Position numbers and translations under genes: made by a program
Origin: Bacillota bacterium
GTDB taxonomy: Bacteria > Bacillota > Clostridia > Christensenellales > Aristaeellaceae
Length of the DNA: 25,468 nucleotides
Direction of reading: 5' to 3'
NCBI GenBank assembly: GCA_023416585.1
Contig: JAEZHM010000155.1
Location: 1-25,468 of the forward strand
The notes under the pieces: model-generated
Told to the model about the DNA's origin: nothing
Databases searched by the model: none
The model's input: only the letters and a program-made list of their open reading frames with translations
Shown: in pieces, positions 8,558 through 15,987 of the stretch
Numbering within the stretch: position 1 is the first letter of the stretch
How the letters are laid out: each line of letters begins with the position of its first letter

Positions 8558-9031
8558 CTATTCGTTTGGATCAGAGGACCAGCCCTTGATGCTGTCCTCC
8601 ATATGAAATATACGGTTCTGCCCCTTTACGTATACTGTCCCCTCATCGGGATATACGATGGTATCCCGTGTGACGCGGGTTCCGATATCCATTATTTGAA
8701 GAATATCCTCGCCGTCATTGATAAACTGGTGGGCCAGTCCCTTCCCGGCCGGCTTAGCAATCACATCTCCCGGGGATATGCGCATTTCCCGCCCGTCCAT
8801 GCGAAGGATCCCCGTTCCCGCCATGATCATAAAGAACTCTTCCTGTAGATCATGGGCGTGATATTTGGTGCTAAACGCCCCAGGCGTAACATAATCCACA
8901 TTCACATAGAATTGCTCGGTACCGATGGCGTCGCCCACCCGTACTGTTTTCAATTTAGACGAAAACTCGGGATCATCCATGAATTCCTTGGGGATACGCG
9001 CAAGATTGGAGACATGCTTCAACTGTGCCAT
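8558..9031 (-). CDS. Cupin domain protein
   Basis: A 157-residue single-domain cupin. Motif 1 is YHAHDLQEEFFMIMAGTG, giving His58, His60 and Glu64/65 as metal ligands, and motif 2 has PGDVIAKPAGKGLAHQF with His101. This is a complete three-His/one-Glu site. Function and substrate are unknown; small cupins can be isomerases, dioxygenases or binding proteins. A good GGAGGG lies 4 bases before the ATG. It follows uvrC by 43 bases on the same strand and is probably read from the same transcript, although a functional link with repair is not evident. Confidence 0.88.
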   Translation of the reverse strand: MAQLKHVSNLARIPKEFMDDPEFSSKLKTVRVGDAIGTEQFYVNVDYVTPGAFSTKYHAHDLQEEFFMIMAGTGILRMDGREMRISPGDVIAKPAGKGLAHQFINDGEDILQIMDIGTRVTRDTIVYPDEGTVYVKGQNRIFHMEDSIKGWSSDPNE

Positions 9032-9074
9032 GGTGCCCTCCGCTAGCTAAATATCGGGCGGTGATTTGTAAAGA

Positions 9075-10937
9075 TCACGCTTTCTTTTCCGCTGCCCATT
9101 TTAAGACCGCCTCCGCCGCGGGGCGGGTCATGCCTTTCACCGCCAGCAGTTCCTCAAGCGTCGCCTGGCGAACGGCCTGCAGGGAATGAAATTGTTTTAA
9201 CAGCGCTTTGCGCCTGGTCGGGCCGATGCCAGGTATATCTTCTATCTGACTGTGGACGCTTTCCTTGCCTCTTAAGTTTCTGTGATGGGTAATGGCAAAA
9301 CGGTGCGCCTCGTCGCGGATACGCTGAATGAGGTGCAGCGCCGGGGACCGTTTGTCCAGCAAAATGGGCAGTTCCCTGTCCGGAAGATAAATTTCCTCCA
9401 GCCGCTTGGCCAGGCCGAACATGGGCACGTTCGCCCCTGCCTCCCGCATGGCGCGAAGCGCAAAGGCCAATTGCTCCGGGCCGCCATCGATAAGAACCAG
9501 GTCCGGCATATCGGAAAACTTGCCGCCCACCATGGGTTGGCCCGCTTCTTCCCTCTCCTTTTGTTCCTCTACCCCGTGGCGGAACCTGCGGCCCACCACC
9601 TCGTTCATGGAGGCAAAATCGTTGGGCCCCTCCACCGTTTTGATGCGGAAATGCCTGTATTCCTTCTTGGCAGGCTCCCCTTCGATGAAAACCACCATGG
9701 ATGCCACGCTCAAAACGCCCTGGGTATTGGAGATATCGTATCCCTCAATGCGCCGGGGCGCTTTATCAAGCCCCAGCGCCTCCCCCAGTGCCGCCGCAGC
9801 CCCGGTGGTGCGCTCCTCCTTGATGGCACTGCGGGCATTGCGCTTTTCCAAAGCATCCTGCGCGTTCTTTTCCGCCAGCATTACAAGATCGTGCTTCTCG
9901 CCACGCTTGGGTGTGGTAAGCGTCACCGCGCTGCCCCGTATGTTCCGCAGCCAGGATTCCAGTTCCTCCAGGTTGTCCGGCAGTTCCTGGCACAAGACCT
10001 GACGCGGGATCAGGTTTCCGTCTTCATAGTACTGGGTCAGGAAGGCGGCAAGCACCTCGCCTTTTACATCGCTGCCAGCCTGGGGCAAAACAAACTGGTC
10101 GCCGCCGATCATGCGGCCGCCGCGTACATACAATACCTGCACCATGGCGTCCAGGCCGTCCTGTGCGATGGCCAATATATCCTGGTCTGCGCCGCTGACC
10201 TGTATGGCCCGCTGCCGCTCCATGAGGATCTCCACATCCCGGATCTTGTCCCGAAGATAAGCAGCGCGCTCAAAATGCAGCGCCTTGGACGCCGCCTCCA
10301 TATCCGCTTTCATGCGGTTCACCACGTCCTGATACCGGCCGCCTAAGAAGGCAAGCACCTGCTCCATCATGGCGCCGTACTCTTCCTGGGTGCACTTATT
10401 GGCACAGGGCGCCAGGCACCGGCCGATCTCATACTGAACGCAGGGGCGGCGCGGCGTTTTGAGAGGCAGATCCAGCGTGCAGGAACGCAGCGGGAATATA
10501 TTCTGCACCGCGTCCATCACCTGGCGTACCACCGTCGCACCGATATAGGGGCCGAAATATTTCGCTCCGTCCTTTTCGATGCGGCGAGCCACTTCCAGCC
10601 TGGGGAAAGGCTTTTGCATATCCACACGCACGTAGGGGTAATGCTTGTCATCCTTCAAAAGAATGTTGTAATAGGGTTTGTGGCGCTTGATCAGATTGCA
10701 TTCCAGAATCAATGCCTCCAGGTTGGTAGAGCAAAGCATGATGTCAAAATCATCGATCTTGCCCACCATGGCTGCCACTTTGGGCGTATGGCCCCTGGAA
10801 TTTTGAAAGTAGCTGCGCACCCTGTTTTTCAGGTTCACAGCCTTTCCCACATAAATAATCTCTCCGTGCTGCTTCATCAGGTAGCAGCCTGGGCTGTCAG
10901 GTAAATTCTCTATTTTCAGGCGCAGTTCGTCTGTCAT
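9075..10937 (-). CDS. uvrC: Excinuclease ABC subunit C
   Basis: Nucleotide excision repair nuclease that makes both incisions with UvrB. All parts are present in 620 residues: an N-terminal GIY-YIG domain (SPGCYLMKQHGEIIYVGKA, residues about 14-32), a four-cysteine segment around 150-180 (CTLD, PCVQ, RCLAPC, NKC) matching the Fe-S cluster site reported in UvrC, a UVR domain (SKALHFERAAYLRDKI), the RNase H-like domain (EGYDISNTQG and LIDGGPEQL), and a C-terminal double helix-hairpin-helix (DIPGIGPTRRKALL, AVKGMTRPAAEAVL). The ATG is preceded by AGGAAA. It heads the uvrC-cupin pair. No clear promoter seen upstream. Confidence 0.97.
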   Translation of the reverse strand: MTDELRLKIENLPDSPGCYLMKQHGEIIYVGKAVNLKNRVRSYFQNSRGHTPKVAAMVGKIDDFDIMLCSTNLEALILECNLIKRHKPYYNILLKDDKHYPYVRVDMQKPFPRLEVARRIEKDGAKYFGPYIGATVVRQVMDAVQNIFPLRSCTLDLPLKTPRRPCVQYEIGRCLAPCANKCTQEEYGAMMEQVLAFLGGRYQDVVNRMKADMEAASKALHFERAAYLRDKIRDVEILMERQRAIQVSGADQDILAIAQDGLDAMVQVLYVRGGRMIGGDQFVLPQAGSDVKGEVLAAFLTQYYEDGNLIPRQVLCQELPDNLEELESWLRNIRGSAVTLTTPKRGEKHDLVMLAEKNAQDALEKRNARSAIKEERTTGAAAALGEALGLDKAPRRIEGYDISNTQGVLSVASMVVFIEGEPAKKEYRHFRIKTVEGPNDFASMNEVVGRRFRHGVEEQKEREEAGQPMVGGKFSDMPDLVLIDGGPEQLAFALRAMREAGANVPMFGLAKRLEEIYLPDRELPILLDKRSPALHLIQRIRDEAHRFAITHHRNLRGKESVHSQIEDIPGIGPTRRKALLKQFHSLQAVRQATLEELLAVKGMTRPAAEAVLKWAAEKKA

Positions 10938-11080
10938 GATTTTCCTGCCTTCGCTTACAAAGTAAATAACGTATTGTTCTTCTATCTATCGATGGGAATA
11001 TCCTTTATGCCATATTGTTGCTACCCTTGGGGGACCGGGTAATCGCGACCCTAGGCATGGAAGCCAACAGGCAAATTTCA

Positions 11081-11161
11081 CTGTAGGGGCGATTATCAAT
11101 CGCCCGCATGCTGCGGTCAGGTTATGCCGCTTGGCAGGCGATTACTAATCGCCCCTACGGC
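11081..11161. repeat. Small palindromic MITE-like element
   Basis: Terminal arms GTAGGGGCGATTA (11083-11095) and TAATCGCCCCTAC (11146-11158) are perfect 13-base inverted repeats. Each arm contains its own small hairpin (GGGCGATT/AATCGCCC at 11087-11105, and GGCGATTA/TAATCGCC at 11137-11153). TTTCA occurs on both sides (11076-11080 and 11162-11166), a possible 5-base target duplication. No ORF inside. From memory, GTAGGGGCGA-type palindromes are frequent dispersed repeats in many bacteria; copy number in this genome cannot be tested here. Confidence 0.7.
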
Positions 11162-11268
11162 TTTCAGGCGAAGATGAATGGGCTTCCCAAGCAATCACAA
11201 TCCCTAATAGAACAGCCAGCACGCATACGGTGTCATAGCGTTTGTAAGCATCGGCTTTGCCAATGCAT

Positions 11269-11294
11269 AAAACCGGGCAGTAGACACTGCCCGG
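11269..11294 (-). terminator. Rho-independent terminator of the DUF1292 gene
   Basis: CCGGGCAGT and ACTGCCCGG (11273-11281, 11286-11294) form a perfect 9-bp stem with a 4-base loop. On the minus strand the stem is followed by TTTTA. It lies 40 bases after the stop of the DUF1292 gene. Confidence 0.85.
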
Positions 11295-11333
11295 CCGATC
11301 GAGACTATGAAGTTTTAGGGGACCGACCTAACG

Positions 11334-11705
11334 TTATTCCTCTTCCTCGTCTTCCAGATCTTCTTCATCATCGTCTTCTTCGCTGAAGTTGGTTTGAACC
11401 ACTTGGATGAGTTTGTCCATCAGGTCTTCGTCCACGGGCACATATTCTTCCACTTCTTCGCCGTTTTCATCGGTGGAGGTGTTAACCTTCATGATATAAA
11501 GGTCTGTTTCATGTTCGTGGCCATCTTCATGCCCGCAGGCTTCACATTCACATGCTTCACAAGCTTCTTCTTCATTTTCCTCTGCAGCGCCAAGGACCAC
11601 ATATTCCTCACCATTGTAGAAGAAGTACTCCATGACCTGCAGAAGGATCTTATTTCCCTCGTCGTCCGTACCTTCGACGATATCCGGCTGATCATCCTCG
11701 TACAA
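11334..11705 (-). CDS. DUF1292 family protein with Cys/His-rich insert
   Basis: Small acidic protein of the DUF1292 (YrzB-like) family, function unknown. The family pattern is visible: DDEGN, then MEYFFYNGEEYVVL, then LYIMKV, then EEYVPVDED, and a very acidic tail ending in a run of Glu/Asp. Between the two halves is a cluster of Cys49, Cys52, Cys54, Cys57, His59, His63 and His65, which looks able to bind metal and is not typical of the family as I know it. I chose the TTG at 11705 because GGGGGTGAT just upstream closely matches the anti-Shine-Dalgarno, 8 bases away. The GTG at 11720 would lie on that site. From TTG the protein is 123 residues. In other Bacillota DUF1292 genes sit near ruvX (yrrK) and alaS; here alaS is about 12 kb away. 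Confidence 0.85.
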   Translation of the reverse strand: MYEDDQPDIVEGTDDEGNKILLQVMEYFFYNGEEYVVLGAAEENEEEACEACECEACGHEDGHEHETDLYIMKVNTSTDENGEEVEEYVPVDEDLMDKLIQVVQTNFSEEDDDEEDLEDEEEE

Positions 11706-11798
11706 TGGAATCACCCCCACTTTCTACGCATCCCCACGGCCCCCCTGGCCGCGGCCCTGATGCAGTTTGTATAAGTACTTTCCCCTTGTTCCAGCTTC

Positions 11799-11827
11799 AT
11801 TATACCAGAAGTACCCAAACCACGCAA
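11799..11827 (-). promoter_or_regulatory. Promoter for the DUF1292 gene with overlapping inverted repeat
   Basis: On the minus strand a perfect TATAAT (11799-11804) with an extended TGG just ahead is 17 bases from TTGCGT (11822-11827). The -35 box is the loop of an inverted repeat, CCCAAACC/GGTTTGGG (11814-11821, 11828-11835), which could be an operator or a weak stem ending the DUF896 transcript. The leader to the TTG start would be roughly 85-90 bases. Confidence 0.65.
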
Positions 11828-11880
11828 GGTTTGGGCCAAACATTTTGCCTTTGACAGACAAAAGCGTCCAGGCTATACTA

Positions 11881-12090
11881 TTAGTTAGGGCGCTTTTTGC
11901 GAAGCGGCGCCACGGAGCCGTCTTCCTCCTTGATAAGCACGCCCTCCAGCATTTGCACCATGTTTGCCTTAAAGGCCTGCAAATACTCGCTGCGAAGCTC
12001 CTGCTGCTCTATAAGTTCCCCCTCGGTCAGGCCCACTGTTTTCTTTTTCCGCGCCAGTTCGTTGATGCGCCGGATTTTATCCTCATTCAT
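11881..12090 (-). CDS. DUF896 family small protein (YnzC-like)
   Basis: A 69-residue basic protein of the DUF896 family. It starts MNEDKIRRINELARKKKT and continues GLTEGELIEQQELRSEYL, the hallmark helical hairpin, and ends in a basic tail (LRKKRPN). Bacillus members (YnzC, YneB region) are small helical proteins of unclear role, one lying in the SOS-regulated yneA operon. AGGAGG is placed 9 bases before ATG 12090; longer frames reaching 12213 lack this support. It is divergent from the GNAT gene with only 32 bases between starts. Confidence 0.9.
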   Translation of the reverse strand: MNEDKIRRINELARKKKTVGLTEGELIEQQELRSEYLQAFKANMVQMLEGVLIKEEDGSVAPLRKKRPN

Positions 12091-12122
12091 AAGCAATATC
12101 CTCCTGGAAAGCAGGTGTCGGT

Positions 12123-12566
12123 ATGGTGGAAGGAAAATGGCTCCCTCCGGGAGCCGACATCGGTCCGGCGCTTTTTTTGCGCTGGGAAGTTTTTGGAGTA
12201 GACCGGGATACAAAAGATGATTATGCCTGGCAGGCTTTAGCCTTGCATGAAGGGCAGATCGTGGGGGCAGGGCGCATCTGGTGGGAAGACGGCGCGTTTC
12301 ACATCGGCATGATCGGCGTTCTTTCCGGTTTCAGAGGCCTTGGTTTTGGCGATTTTCTGACGCGGCTTTTATTGTTCAAAGCCCAGCAGCATAACGCCGT
12401 CAAAGTGATCCTTCATGCAACACCGGAGGCTGCCCCGTACTTTAAGCGGTACGGCTTTGCTCCTTCGGATGAGACAGGCTGCGATGGCGCCATCCGCCTT
12501 GAACTAAATGGGCAGGACATCATGCTGGATGCGTGCACCGGATGCAAAAAGAACGCATCTGATTGA
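12123..12566 (+). CDS. GNAT family N-acetyltransferase
   Basis: A 147-residue acetyl-CoA-dependent acyltransferase of the GNAT fold. The order is a central beta strand (GQIVGAGRIWW), the acetyl-CoA loop motif A (IGVLSGFRGLGFGDFLTRLLL), and the C-terminal strand/turn (PEAAPYFKRYGFAPSDE). Substrate unknown. The C-terminus has CTGCKK, not obviously functional. AGGTG lies 6 bases before the ATG, a modest site. It ends 2 bases from the convergent GGDEF-like gene. Confidence 0.85.
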   Translation: MVEGKWLPPGADIGPALFLRWEVFGVDRDTKDDYAWQALALHEGQIVGAGRIWWEDGAFHIGMIGVLSGFRGLGFGDFLTRLLLFKAQQHNAVKVILHATPEAAPYFKRYGFAPSDETGCDGAIRLELNGQDIMLDACTGCKKNASD

Positions 12567-12568
12567 CA

Positions 12569-13717
12569 TCAGGCCTCCTCGATCAGCACGGAACCCGCTC
12601 CCTTAAACTGGGCCTTTGTAAGTACATCGTCAGCTCTGGTCATCCACTGGGCGGCCACCATATTGTCCCCGGGCAGTCCATATACAATGCCCGTGCTCAG
12701 GGAAAGAGGTTCATCCTGTGCATCAAACCAGGTTTGATGTTTCAGTTCATCCCGGATGCGTATGAGCAGCATATCCGTGTCCTGGCGGGATGGCCCGGAA
12801 TACAGAATGATAAACTTGTCTTCCTCGTACCGGCCCAGGAAGTCGGACTGGCGGCGGACAAAGGGCTTGAGGGCCGCGGCAAACTGGGTCAGCCGTTCGG
12901 CGGCCACATCGGGCCCTTTTTCTTTGCGTGTTTTTCCGATCCCGTCCGGAGTGACCACCATCACAGCCACGGGGATGCGGTTGCGCACGCATAGGGGCCA
13001 TACGGCTTCCAGCCAGGAACTCATGGCCCGGCGGTTGTTCATCTGCGTCTGCTCATCCCATGATGTCAGCCTCTCCAGCTTATGAAGCAGCTCCTGGTTA
13101 ATCTGCTCCGTCTTCTTAGTCTTCACGTCTGAAACAAACTGGGATATCCGCTGCTTGTACCTTTCCCTGGATAACATATATGCAGTCAGTACCGAAAGCA
13201 GACCATATGCAAAAAGCGCAGGCTCCCCCACCATCAAAAGCATGCCAAGCGCATAACCGCCGAATACAGTAATGCTCAGGCCGCCTGTCATGGTCATCAT
13301 GGTTCCCAGCAGAACAGCGGGAACCATTCGTACAAGGCCAGGCTGCAATTGATGGCCCATGAACAAAATGCACAGGTCCACCACCGTAAAATAGACCGCA
13401 AATGCAACCTGGCACGCCCACAGGGCAGACACTGGCATTTTTCCTTTCGCCTGGCGGAAAAAGAACAGGCCGAATACGAAAAGGCCTATCACCGCAAGAA
13501 GCGTGAACCAGCGCATAAGCAGATCATGCATAATGGGCATCTCCCGCAGGGAAATCAAAACGGCGGCCTGCAGGATGGCTCCAATCAGCCCCAATATTCC
13601 CAGCCGGATGCAGTTGTCGCGCACAAATTCCGAAACAAAGTCCTCTTCCCGCTCTTTATACGGGGGCGGCAGTTCCCCTAACACGAAACGGCGCAGCGCA
13701 TCCTTGTTGGCTTTCAT
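12569..13717 (-). CDS. Membrane protein with degenerate GGDEF domain
   Basis: A 382-residue protein with a cytoplasmic N-terminus, about six hydrophobic helices (roughly residues 36-185), a coiled-coil linker, and a C-terminal GGDEF-like domain. The fold markers are present but changed: DEQTQMNNRR instead of DxLTGLxNRR near 222-231, TPDGIGK where the metal-binding DxDxFK loop is expected, and GRYEED near 295-300 instead of GGDEF. STGIVYG near the end corresponds to the usual SxG strand. It is therefore probably not an active diguanylate cyclase and may serve as a receptor or scaffold. GGGAGG precedes the ATG. It is the last gene of the minus-strand run, separated from the Lgt-like gene by a repeat-like element. 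Confidence 0.82.
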   Translation of the reverse strand: MKANKDALRRFVLGELPPPYKEREEDFVSEFVRDNCIRLGILGLIGAILQAAVLISLREMPIMHDLLMRWFTLLAVIGLFVFGLFFFRQAKGKMPVSALWACQVAFAVYFTVVDLCILFMGHQLQPGLVRMVPAVLLGTMMTMTGGLSITVFGGYALGMLLMVGEPALFAYGLLSVLTAYMLSRERYKQRISQFVSDVKTKKTEQINQELLHKLERLTSWDEQTQMNNRRAMSSWLEAVWPLCVRNRIPVAVMVVTPDGIGKTRKEKGPDVAAERLTQFAAALKPFVRRQSDFLGRYEEDKFIILYSGPSRQDTDMLLIRIRDELKHQTWFDAQDEPLSLSTGIVYGLPGDNMVAAQWMTRADDVLTKAQFKGAGSVLIEEA

Positions 13718-13797
13718 CAGCGTTCCCTCCCTCTATGCGGACGGGTCACGAGTTCTGCTTTTGTGCTTTATACCATTGAAAAACATTCATGCTTTGA

Positions 13798-13903
13798 TGC
13801 CACGAGAGATTTTCTATGCAGTACAAGGAGACGGAGCGACGCGTAGCAGCGTACCTACGTGGAGCGGAAGTCGACGCTGTAATGCATGAAAAGATCCGTG
13901 GCA
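13798..13903. repeat. Imperfect inverted-repeat element
   Basis: A 106-base stretch between the Lgt-like and GGDEF-like genes is bounded by imperfect inverted arms: TGCCACGAGAGATTTTCTATG (13798-13818) extends to CA at 13820, and the partner is TGCATGAAAAGATCCGTGGC, ending with A at 13903. A smaller hairpin CGTAG/CTACG lies in the centre. No ORF with a ribosome binding site. It could be a dispersed non-coding repeat or a structured RNA; the sequence alone does not decide. Confidence 0.5.
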
Positions 13904-13911
13904 GCGGAGCG

Positions 13912-14886
13912 TTAAGGTTTTGAAATGGTAGTAGCGTTCCTCCAGAGAAGCAGCGCCACAGCCGCCAGCACCGCCATGGCCAGCGACATCAGCGCGTATT
14001 CCCGGGTCAAATTGTTGCTGGTATCGATATCAAATTCCTTGATGATGGCAAGGCCTATAGCCGCGCCGGCAATCAGCCAGGCCACCAAAGGCCGCCAGCT
14101 CATGCCATCCCGCCTTATAAGCCATACGCTGAAAACAACGATTGCCGCAGCGGGTAAAAGAATGCTGATAATTTGGGAAGCCCGAACAAAACCCCACAGC
14201 ATATGCCCGTCATCCCGCAGGCTTTCCATAATCACCTGGGCGGAGCCGAACAGCGTGCCGAAAACCAAGGCAAGATCGCCCGGCTTTGCAGGCAAGCGTG
14301 TTTTTTTACCGAAAAACAGGCACAGCATCACACACAATACAAGGATGGCCGCCACCGCCTCATAACGGAACACGGCGTAGTAATTCCCCCATGCTTCCTG
14401 CGTGCCGAAAAAAGCGCTGTCCTTCATCCATTGCGCTTCGATAGTTTTGCCCCGGCCAAGGACCGTGTACGCTTCCCCCAGCCTTGCAATGGCAATGAAC
14501 AAACCAGCCGGCACCGCCAGTACATCCGCAAGTACTCCGAAGCGTACTTTCCTGATCCTGGCCGCGATCAGGGCAGCCAGGCTGACCCCCAGCAGCGCGC
14601 CCATCATGGACAGGCCGCCGTCCCAAAAGTACAGCATGGCAACCGGCTGGCCGATGGTATCCAGAAAATAGCCGAGGCTGACAAGGCAGTACAAAAGCCT
14701 TGCAAAGATCAGCCCCATAGGAATCGCCAAAACACCCGTCAACAATACCGTGTTGGCGGGCAGTTTTTTCGTTTTTGCCAGCATTCCGGATACAAGCAGC
14801 CAAAAAGCCGCAGCTGCAGCCAAAAGCAGGCCGTACTTATACACCGTAAGGCCAAGAAAGGGAAAGGACTGCACATCTTCAAACAT
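13912..14886 (-). CDS. Lgt-like (prolipoprotein diacylglyceryl transferase family) membrane protein
   Basis: A 324-residue multi-span membrane protein with the outline of Lgt: YFWDGGLSMMGALLG, ARIRKVRFGVLADVLAVPAG, ARLGEAYTVLGRG, FRYEAVAAIL and ESLRDDGHMLWGF, in the right order. True Lgt moves a diacylglyceryl group from phosphatidylglycerol to the lipobox cysteine. Here the signature GRxGNFxN has become ARLGEAYT, so the Asn after the Arg is lost, and the HG of SFHGG is MG. The N-terminal region and extra C-terminal helices are also divergent. It may be a paralogue with a different acceptor, or a non-catalytic relative. AAAGGAG precedes the ATG. It lies 24 bases after the phosphodiester glycosidase gene and probably belongs to that operon. 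Confidence 0.78.
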   Translation of the reverse strand: MFEDVQSFPFLGLTVYKYGLLLAAAAAFWLLVSGMLAKTKKLPANTVLLTGVLAIPMGLIFARLLYCLVSLGYFLDTIGQPVAMLYFWDGGLSMMGALLGVSLAALIAARIRKVRFGVLADVLAVPAGLFIAIARLGEAYTVLGRGKTIEAQWMKDSAFFGTQEAWGNYYAVFRYEAVAAILVLCVMLCLFFGKKTRLPAKPGDLALVFGTLFGSAQVIMESLRDDGHMLWGFVRASQIISILLPAAAIVVFSVWLIRRDGMSWRPLVAWLIAGAAIGLAIIKEFDIDTSNNLTREYALMSLAMAVLAAVALLLWRNATTISKP

Positions 14887-14910
14887 GATGCTTCTCCTTT
14901 GTACAAGGCG

Positions 14911-15981
14911 TTACTTCTGCCATACGGCAGGATCCACCGAGGAAGCAAAATAGATAATGTCGCTGACGGAACGCTCCGAATTGTCGGTTTTCCTGCTGTA
15001 GTACGCGTTGTTGAAGATCATGGTAGCGGAATTGCCGCCATCCAGATTGAACGCCTGGGTGCAGCCAAGCTCCGCCATGAAAGCGGCCAGATCCTCCATG
15101 GTAACGCCCGGGGAATCATCCCTGCGGCCGTCCACCACCACCATCACATATTCCAGCGGCCCCACTTGTCCGATGGCCGCCCGGGGTTCTTGCCTGCGGA
15201 TGTTGAAGGGATACGATTCCGGCAGCGGCTGAAGGCTGCCGTCCACAATCAGCGCAGGGCCAAAGGTGAAGGCCTGTACGATGGGATTCACCTGATCTTT
15301 TACAAGTGCGGTCAGCTTTTCAGGGTCGCTTTGCACCAGTACATGAAAATCGCCCTTGCTGTCAATGACAAGCATATCCAGGTTCTTTGAGGGCTTTTTC
15401 CGGAATGTCTCGCCCTGCCTTGCGATGTAGCCGCCTTCGCGGTTGTTGTAGTAATCGCCGTTCATGGCCACCACGGCATTGTTGGCTATGGCCATAGCAG
15501 AAGTTTTGTTGGTTTTCTTGGTGCCGTAAGGACCTGCCAGCGCGGTGCGCAGCTGGGAGGGATGTGCGATCTTGACACGGGCCACATGGAACATGGAATC
15601 GCCAACCTCGCGGCTTTCCAGGTTCACGGAAATGCTCTCATCCTGATAGCTTGTTTCCGTAAAGCCGGCGGGATTGGGGATCATGCCGGGTGCCAAGTCT
15701 ACAGGCAGCGCGGCAACCGCAGCCGGCGCGGACCCGCCGCTTGCGCTTACGCGAAGCAGACCGGATTCCGGCGCCTCGCCCTCCGGCTCCACCACGGGAA
15801 CATCGTCCTTAAAGAACCCGTCTTCGCCCCCGTCTTCAAAGATCAAGGGCATGCTGTCCGTATAGGCCCTGTCCGCCGCAAGCGTTATAGCTCCCGACGG
15901 GATCAAAAACGGCATCGCCAAGAGCATTACGGCAATCAGCGCAGCGTATAAAGCCGATAGTTTACCATGCTTTTCATTCAT
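14911..15981 (-). CDS. Phosphodiester glycosidase (NAGPA) domain protein, copy 1
   Basis: Secreted or membrane-anchored protein of 356 residues with an N-terminal hydrophobic segment (LYAALIAVMLLAMPFLI) followed by a Ser/Gly/Pro/Ala/Glu-rich linker and a phosphodiester glycosidase domain from about residue 115. Family markers include NNAVVAMNGDYYNN, AFTFGPALIVDG, VVVDGRRDDSPG and FNLDGGNSATM. The family includes the mammalian uncovering enzyme, which removes GlcNAc from a phosphodiester; bacterial members are linked to exopolysaccharide or wall glycans. I chose ATG 15981, with AGGAG 9 bases upstream; a TTG at 15987 is closer to that site. It is a clear tandem paralogue of the gene upstream, from which it is 6 bases apart. 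Confidence 0.88.
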   Translation of the reverse strand: MNEKHGKLSALYAALIAVMLLAMPFLIPSGAITLAADRAYTDSMPLIFEDGGEDGFFKDDVPVVEPEGEAPESGLLRVSASGGSAPAAVAALPVDLAPGMIPNPAGFTETSYQDESISVNLESREVGDSMFHVARVKIAHPSQLRTALAGPYGTKKTNKTSAMAIANNAVVAMNGDYYNNREGGYIARQGETFRKKPSKNLDMLVIDSKGDFHVLVQSDPEKLTALVKDQVNPIVQAFTFGPALIVDGSLQPLPESYPFNIRRQEPRAAIGQVGPLEYVMVVVDGRRDDSPGVTMEDLAAFMAELGCTQAFNLDGGNSATMIFNNAYYSRKTDNSERSVSDIIYFASSVDPAVWQK

Positions 15982-15987
15982 ACACAA

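Larger units (their letters stand above)
10938..11333. other. Non-coding region between uvrC and the DUF1292 gene
   Basis: About 396 bases without a supportable gene. It holds an 81-base palindromic element at 11081-11161 and the terminator of the DUF1292 gene at 11272-11294. The parts 10938-11075 and 11167-11268 show no gene, tRNA or clear promoter that I can recognise. Confidence 0.7.

Noticed and set aside
9282..10346. 354-residue open frame on the plus strand inside uvrC
   Set aside because: Antisense to a complete, well-conserved uvrC; no domain and no convincing ribosome binding site.
11081..11161. CRISPR repeat or tRNA-like structure
   Set aside because: Only one palindromic unit, no spaced direct repeats, and no acceptor stem, anticodon loop or T-loop pattern.
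11881..12213. 110-residue version of the DUF896 gene starting at 12213
   Set aside because: The extra N-terminus overlaps the divergent GNAT gene, is not family-like, and the AGGAGG site supports ATG 12090.
14173..15390. 405-residue open frame on the plus strand
   Set aside because: It lies antisense to the Lgt-like and first NAGPA genes, has no recognisable domain and a composition rich in His/Arg/Gln typical of GC-driven shadow frames.
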